From: Pseudomonadota bacterium | GTDB lineage: Bacteria > Pseudomonadota > Alphaproteobacteria > Rhizobiales > Xanthobacteraceae | Direction: 5' to 3' | NCBI GenBank assembly: GCA_023392205.1 | Contig: JAEVZN010000177.1 | Span: 1-7,391 of the forward strand | Length of the DNA stretch: 7,391 bases | Part shown: positions 5,873 to 7,391 of the stretch, one piece after another | How positions within the stretch are numbered: position 1 is the first letter of the stretch | Layout: each line of letters begins with the position of its first letter | Program-made: the position numbers and the translations under genes | The notes under the pieces: model-generated | The model's input: only the letters and a program-made list of their open reading frames with translations | The model's database searches: none | Told to the model about the DNA's origin: nothing

Positions 5873-6790
5873 ATGGCTCTGCCACATCACCTGCGGCTGC
5901 GCGATTTCGAGATCCTGCTGGCTGTTGCTGCCGAAGGCTCGATGCAGCGCGCGGCGCAACGCGTGCATCTGACCCAGCCGGCCATCACCAAGATCGTACA
6001 GGAACTGGAAGCGGCCTTCGGCGCGCGGCTGTTCGCCCGCAGCAAGCGCGGCGTGATTTTGACCGAAAGCGGCAGCGCTTTGGCAGCGCAGGCGCGCATC
6101 CTGCTCAACGATCTCGGCCATGCCCGCGAGCGGATCGCCGCCATCGATGCCGGTACGCTGGGCTCCCTGCATATCGGCGTCCTGCCGGTGGTCGAAAGCT
6201 CGATCCTGCCGAAATGCCTGCAGACCCTGCGACGGCACGCACCGGACCTGCATATCCGCATCGAGGAAGGCACGCGCGCGGCCTTGCTCGGCTCGCTGTC
6301 GCGCGCGGAACTGGATTGTGTGATCGGGCGCCTCGCGCCGGGTGGCGAAGACATGCAATTCCGCTGCGAGACGCTGGTGCAATTGCCGGTGCATCTTGTC
6401 TGCGCGCCGCGCCATAAGCTGGCCTCCGCCAGACGGCTGACGCTGGCCGCACTCGCCCGCTATCCTTGGGTGCTGCCACGGACCGGCGCACCGATCCGCA
6501 CGGTCATCGACAGCCGCTTCGTGATGGCCGGTCTCGCGCCTCCATCGCCGCGCGTGGAATCGACCTCGATCCGGCTGAATTACGAATTAATTCGCGGCTC
6601 AGACATGATCGGCGTGATGACGGCCGACGCCGCCGACGCCTATGCCGCACAGAAGCGGCTCCACATTCTGCCATTCGAGATCAGCGACGCGTTGCCGCAT
6701 GTCGGCGTGATCATGCGGCAGGCCGATCCGTCGAATGCGCTGCGTCTGTTCGTGGATGTGCTGCGCACGCAATGGGTCACATCGTTGTGA
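5873..6790 (+). CDS. LysR-type transcriptional regulator (GbpR/PcaQ-like)
   Basis: A 305-residue LysR-family DNA-binding regulator. The winged helix-turn-helix is near 8-67, with the recognition segment GSMQRAAQRVHLTQPAITKI (22-41), followed by QELEAAFGARLFARSKRGV. A linker helix (about 68-92) joins an effector-binding domain starting at GSLHIGVLPVVESSILPK (97-114) and ending near 300. The pattern LRLRDFEILLAVAAEGS near the N-terminus resembles the GbpR/PcaQ branch, whose members often control sugar-acid or aromatic catabolism. The start is the ATG at 5873; the reading frame stays open upstream to 5705, but that part overlaps the MBL gene and lacks LysR features. The ribosome binding site is weak. 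It is divergent from the MBL-Bug operon with 94 bases between starts, the usual position for a regulator of those genes and of itself. The effector is unknown. Confidence 0.93.
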   Translation: MALPHHLRLRDFEILLAVAAEGSMQRAAQRVHLTQPAITKIVQELEAAFGARLFARSKRGVILTESGSALAAQARILLNDLGHARERIAAIDAGTLGSLHIGVLPVVESSILPKCLQTLRRHAPDLHIRIEEGTRAALLGSLSRAELDCVIGRLAPGGEDMQFRCETLVQLPVHLVCAPRHKLASARRLTLAALARYPWVLPRTGAPIRTVIDSRFVMAGLAPPSPRVESTSIRLNYELIRGSDMIGVMTADAADAYAAQKRLHILPFEISDALPHVGVIMRQADPSNALRLFVDVLRTQWVTSL

Positions 6791-6806
6791 GCGCAGCGCG
6801 GCTCAC
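6787..6806 (+). terminator. Hairpin overlapping the LysR stop codon, weak terminator
   Basis: GTGAGC and GCTCAC pair perfectly around an 8-base loop and include the TGA stop (6788-6790). No U-tract follows. It may help end lysR transcription, but a Rho-dependent or read-through alternative is equally likely. Confidence 0.25.
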
Positions 6807-6912
6807 GCGCAGGCATTGTGGCTCTGCTGTGGCTTCTGCGCACTAGGCTTGCGCGGTCACGCCGATATGGTCCGCAACTTCATCGGCGGGGGGCGTCGAA
6901 GGAAAATCATTG
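6791..6912. other. Intergenic region between lysR and the L,D-transpeptidase
   Basis: 122 bases with no coding signal. It contains a short imperfect tandem repeat (TGTGGCTCTGC at 6817-6827 followed by TGTGGCTTCTGC at 6828-6839) and the transpeptidase ribosome binding site. I could not recognise a convincing promoter; one should exist if the transpeptidase gene is independent. Confidence 0.5.
6899..6903 (+). promoter_or_regulatory. Shine-Dalgarno of the L,D-transpeptidase gene
   Basis: AAGGA with nine bases to the ATG at 6913, or six to an adjacent in-frame TTG at 6910. Either start adds or removes only one residue before the signal peptide. Confidence 0.5.
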
Positions 6913-7391
6913 ATGACATTGCGACTCTTGATGGCCGTGCCGGCGCTTGCGCTGATGATCGCACCGGCCGCCGCACAAAGCCCGAATTCCACACCACGGG
7001 CTCAACAGGCCCAGCAACATGCACCGGCCTTCAGATCGCCTATGGCCGACTTCTTCCGCAATCGCGCGGCCACTCGTCAGGCCGCCAATCCGCGCGCCCG
7101 GCCCGCCTCGCGCGCAGCGCGACGCGCCTATGCGGCACGGCCGCCGGCGGACAAGCTCATCTTCGGCATGTTCTATCGCAAAATCCCGCGCGAGACGGTG
7201 GCCTTCCGCGAAAACCACGCCCCCGGCACCATCATCGTGCGCCATAACGAGCGCCGGCTCTATTACGTGCTCGGCAACGGACAGGCGATCCGCTACGGCA
7301 TCGCGGTCGGCCGCGAAGGCGCTGCATGGTCGGGCACATCGACCGTATCCAACAAGCGTGAATGGCCGAGCTGGACGCCGACGCCGAACAT
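6913..7391 (+). CDS. L,D-transpeptidase (YkuD domain), 3' end cut by the window edge
   Basis: L,D-transpeptidases act in the periplasm, forming 3-3 peptidoglycan cross-links or attaching proteins to peptidoglycan. The visible 159 residues start with a Sec signal peptide (MTLRLLMAVPALALMIAPAAA, cleavage likely after A21). Residues 22-80 form a low-complexity linker with about 11 arginines and a single acidic residue (D46) up to 76. A family-typical segment KLIFGMFYRKIP follows (81-92), then the start of the YkuD domain: APGTIIVRHNERRLYYVLG (103-121), YGIAVGREG (128-136), and KREWPSWTPTPN at the edge. The catalytic HGT/SHGC-type motif with the active cysteine lies beyond the window, so activity cannot be confirmed. 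The gene follows lysR on the same strand after 122 bases and is probably a separate unit. The family is assigned from the YkuD strand pattern and is firm. Confidence 0.9.
   Translation, partial: MTLRLLMAVPALALMIAPAAAQSPNSTPRAQQAQQHAPAFRSPMADFFRNRAATRQAANPRARPASRAARRAYAARPPADKLIFGMFYRKIPRETVAFRENHAPGTIIVRHNERRLYYVLGNGQAIRYGIAVGREGAAWSGTSTVSNKREWPSWTPTPN

Noticed and set aside
6817..6839. Imperfect tandem repeat TGTGGCTCTGC/TGTGGCTTCTGC
   Set aside because: Only two short, unequal copies; likely chance, with no sign of an attachment site or mobile element end.
1..7391. Mobile elements, tRNA, rRNA, CRISPR, riboswitch or toxin-antitoxin signatures
   Set aside because: None recognised on either strand; gene content and base usage look uniform and chromosomal.

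Overview
The window looks like an ordinary chromosomal segment of a high-GC alphaproteobacterium, most likely of the order Hyphomicrobiales (Bradyrhizobium/Rhodoplanes-like lineages). This assignment rests on three things: the compact ispH-thrB-rnhA order with an APH-type homoserine kinase, the presence of a TrcR/DUF1013 cell-cycle regulator (an alphaproteobacterial family), and an orphan Bug/TctC periplasmic binding protein. No mobile element, CRISPR array, tRNA or rRNA is visible, and no gap between genes exceeds about 165 bases.

Layout. Bases 1-2363 hold a tightly packed minus-strand housekeeping operon: ispH (last step of the MEP isoprenoid pathway), thrB (homoserine kinase) and rnhA (RNase HI, cut by the window edge). 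Gene junctions are a 3-base gap and a 4-base overlap. A 132-base divergent intergenic region with a perfect inverted repeat and a plausible promoter separates ispH from a small plus-strand lipoprotein gene (2496-2954) whose protein ends in a CXXC motif. Next, with its own good promoter and Shine-Dalgarno sequence, comes trcR (3116-3823). It converges on the following minus-strand operon across a 73-base gap almost filled by a nested GC-rich hairpin that could terminate transcription from both sides.

Bases 3897-6790 form a small regulatory unit. A metallo-beta-lactamase-fold hydrolase gene and a Bug/TctC solute-binding protein gene lie in one minus-strand operon, and a LysR-type regulator is divergently transcribed from the same 94-base intergenic region. 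Inference: the LysR protein senses a small organic acid and controls its binding in the periplasm and its hydrolysis in the cytoplasm; the ligand cannot be read from the sequence. The window ends inside a plus-strand L,D-transpeptidase gene with a signal peptide, an arginine-rich linker and the start of a YkuD domain.

I found no convincing unprecedented system. The LysR/MBL/Bug unit and the CXXC-tailed lipoprotein are the least explained parts and the best candidates for follow-up.
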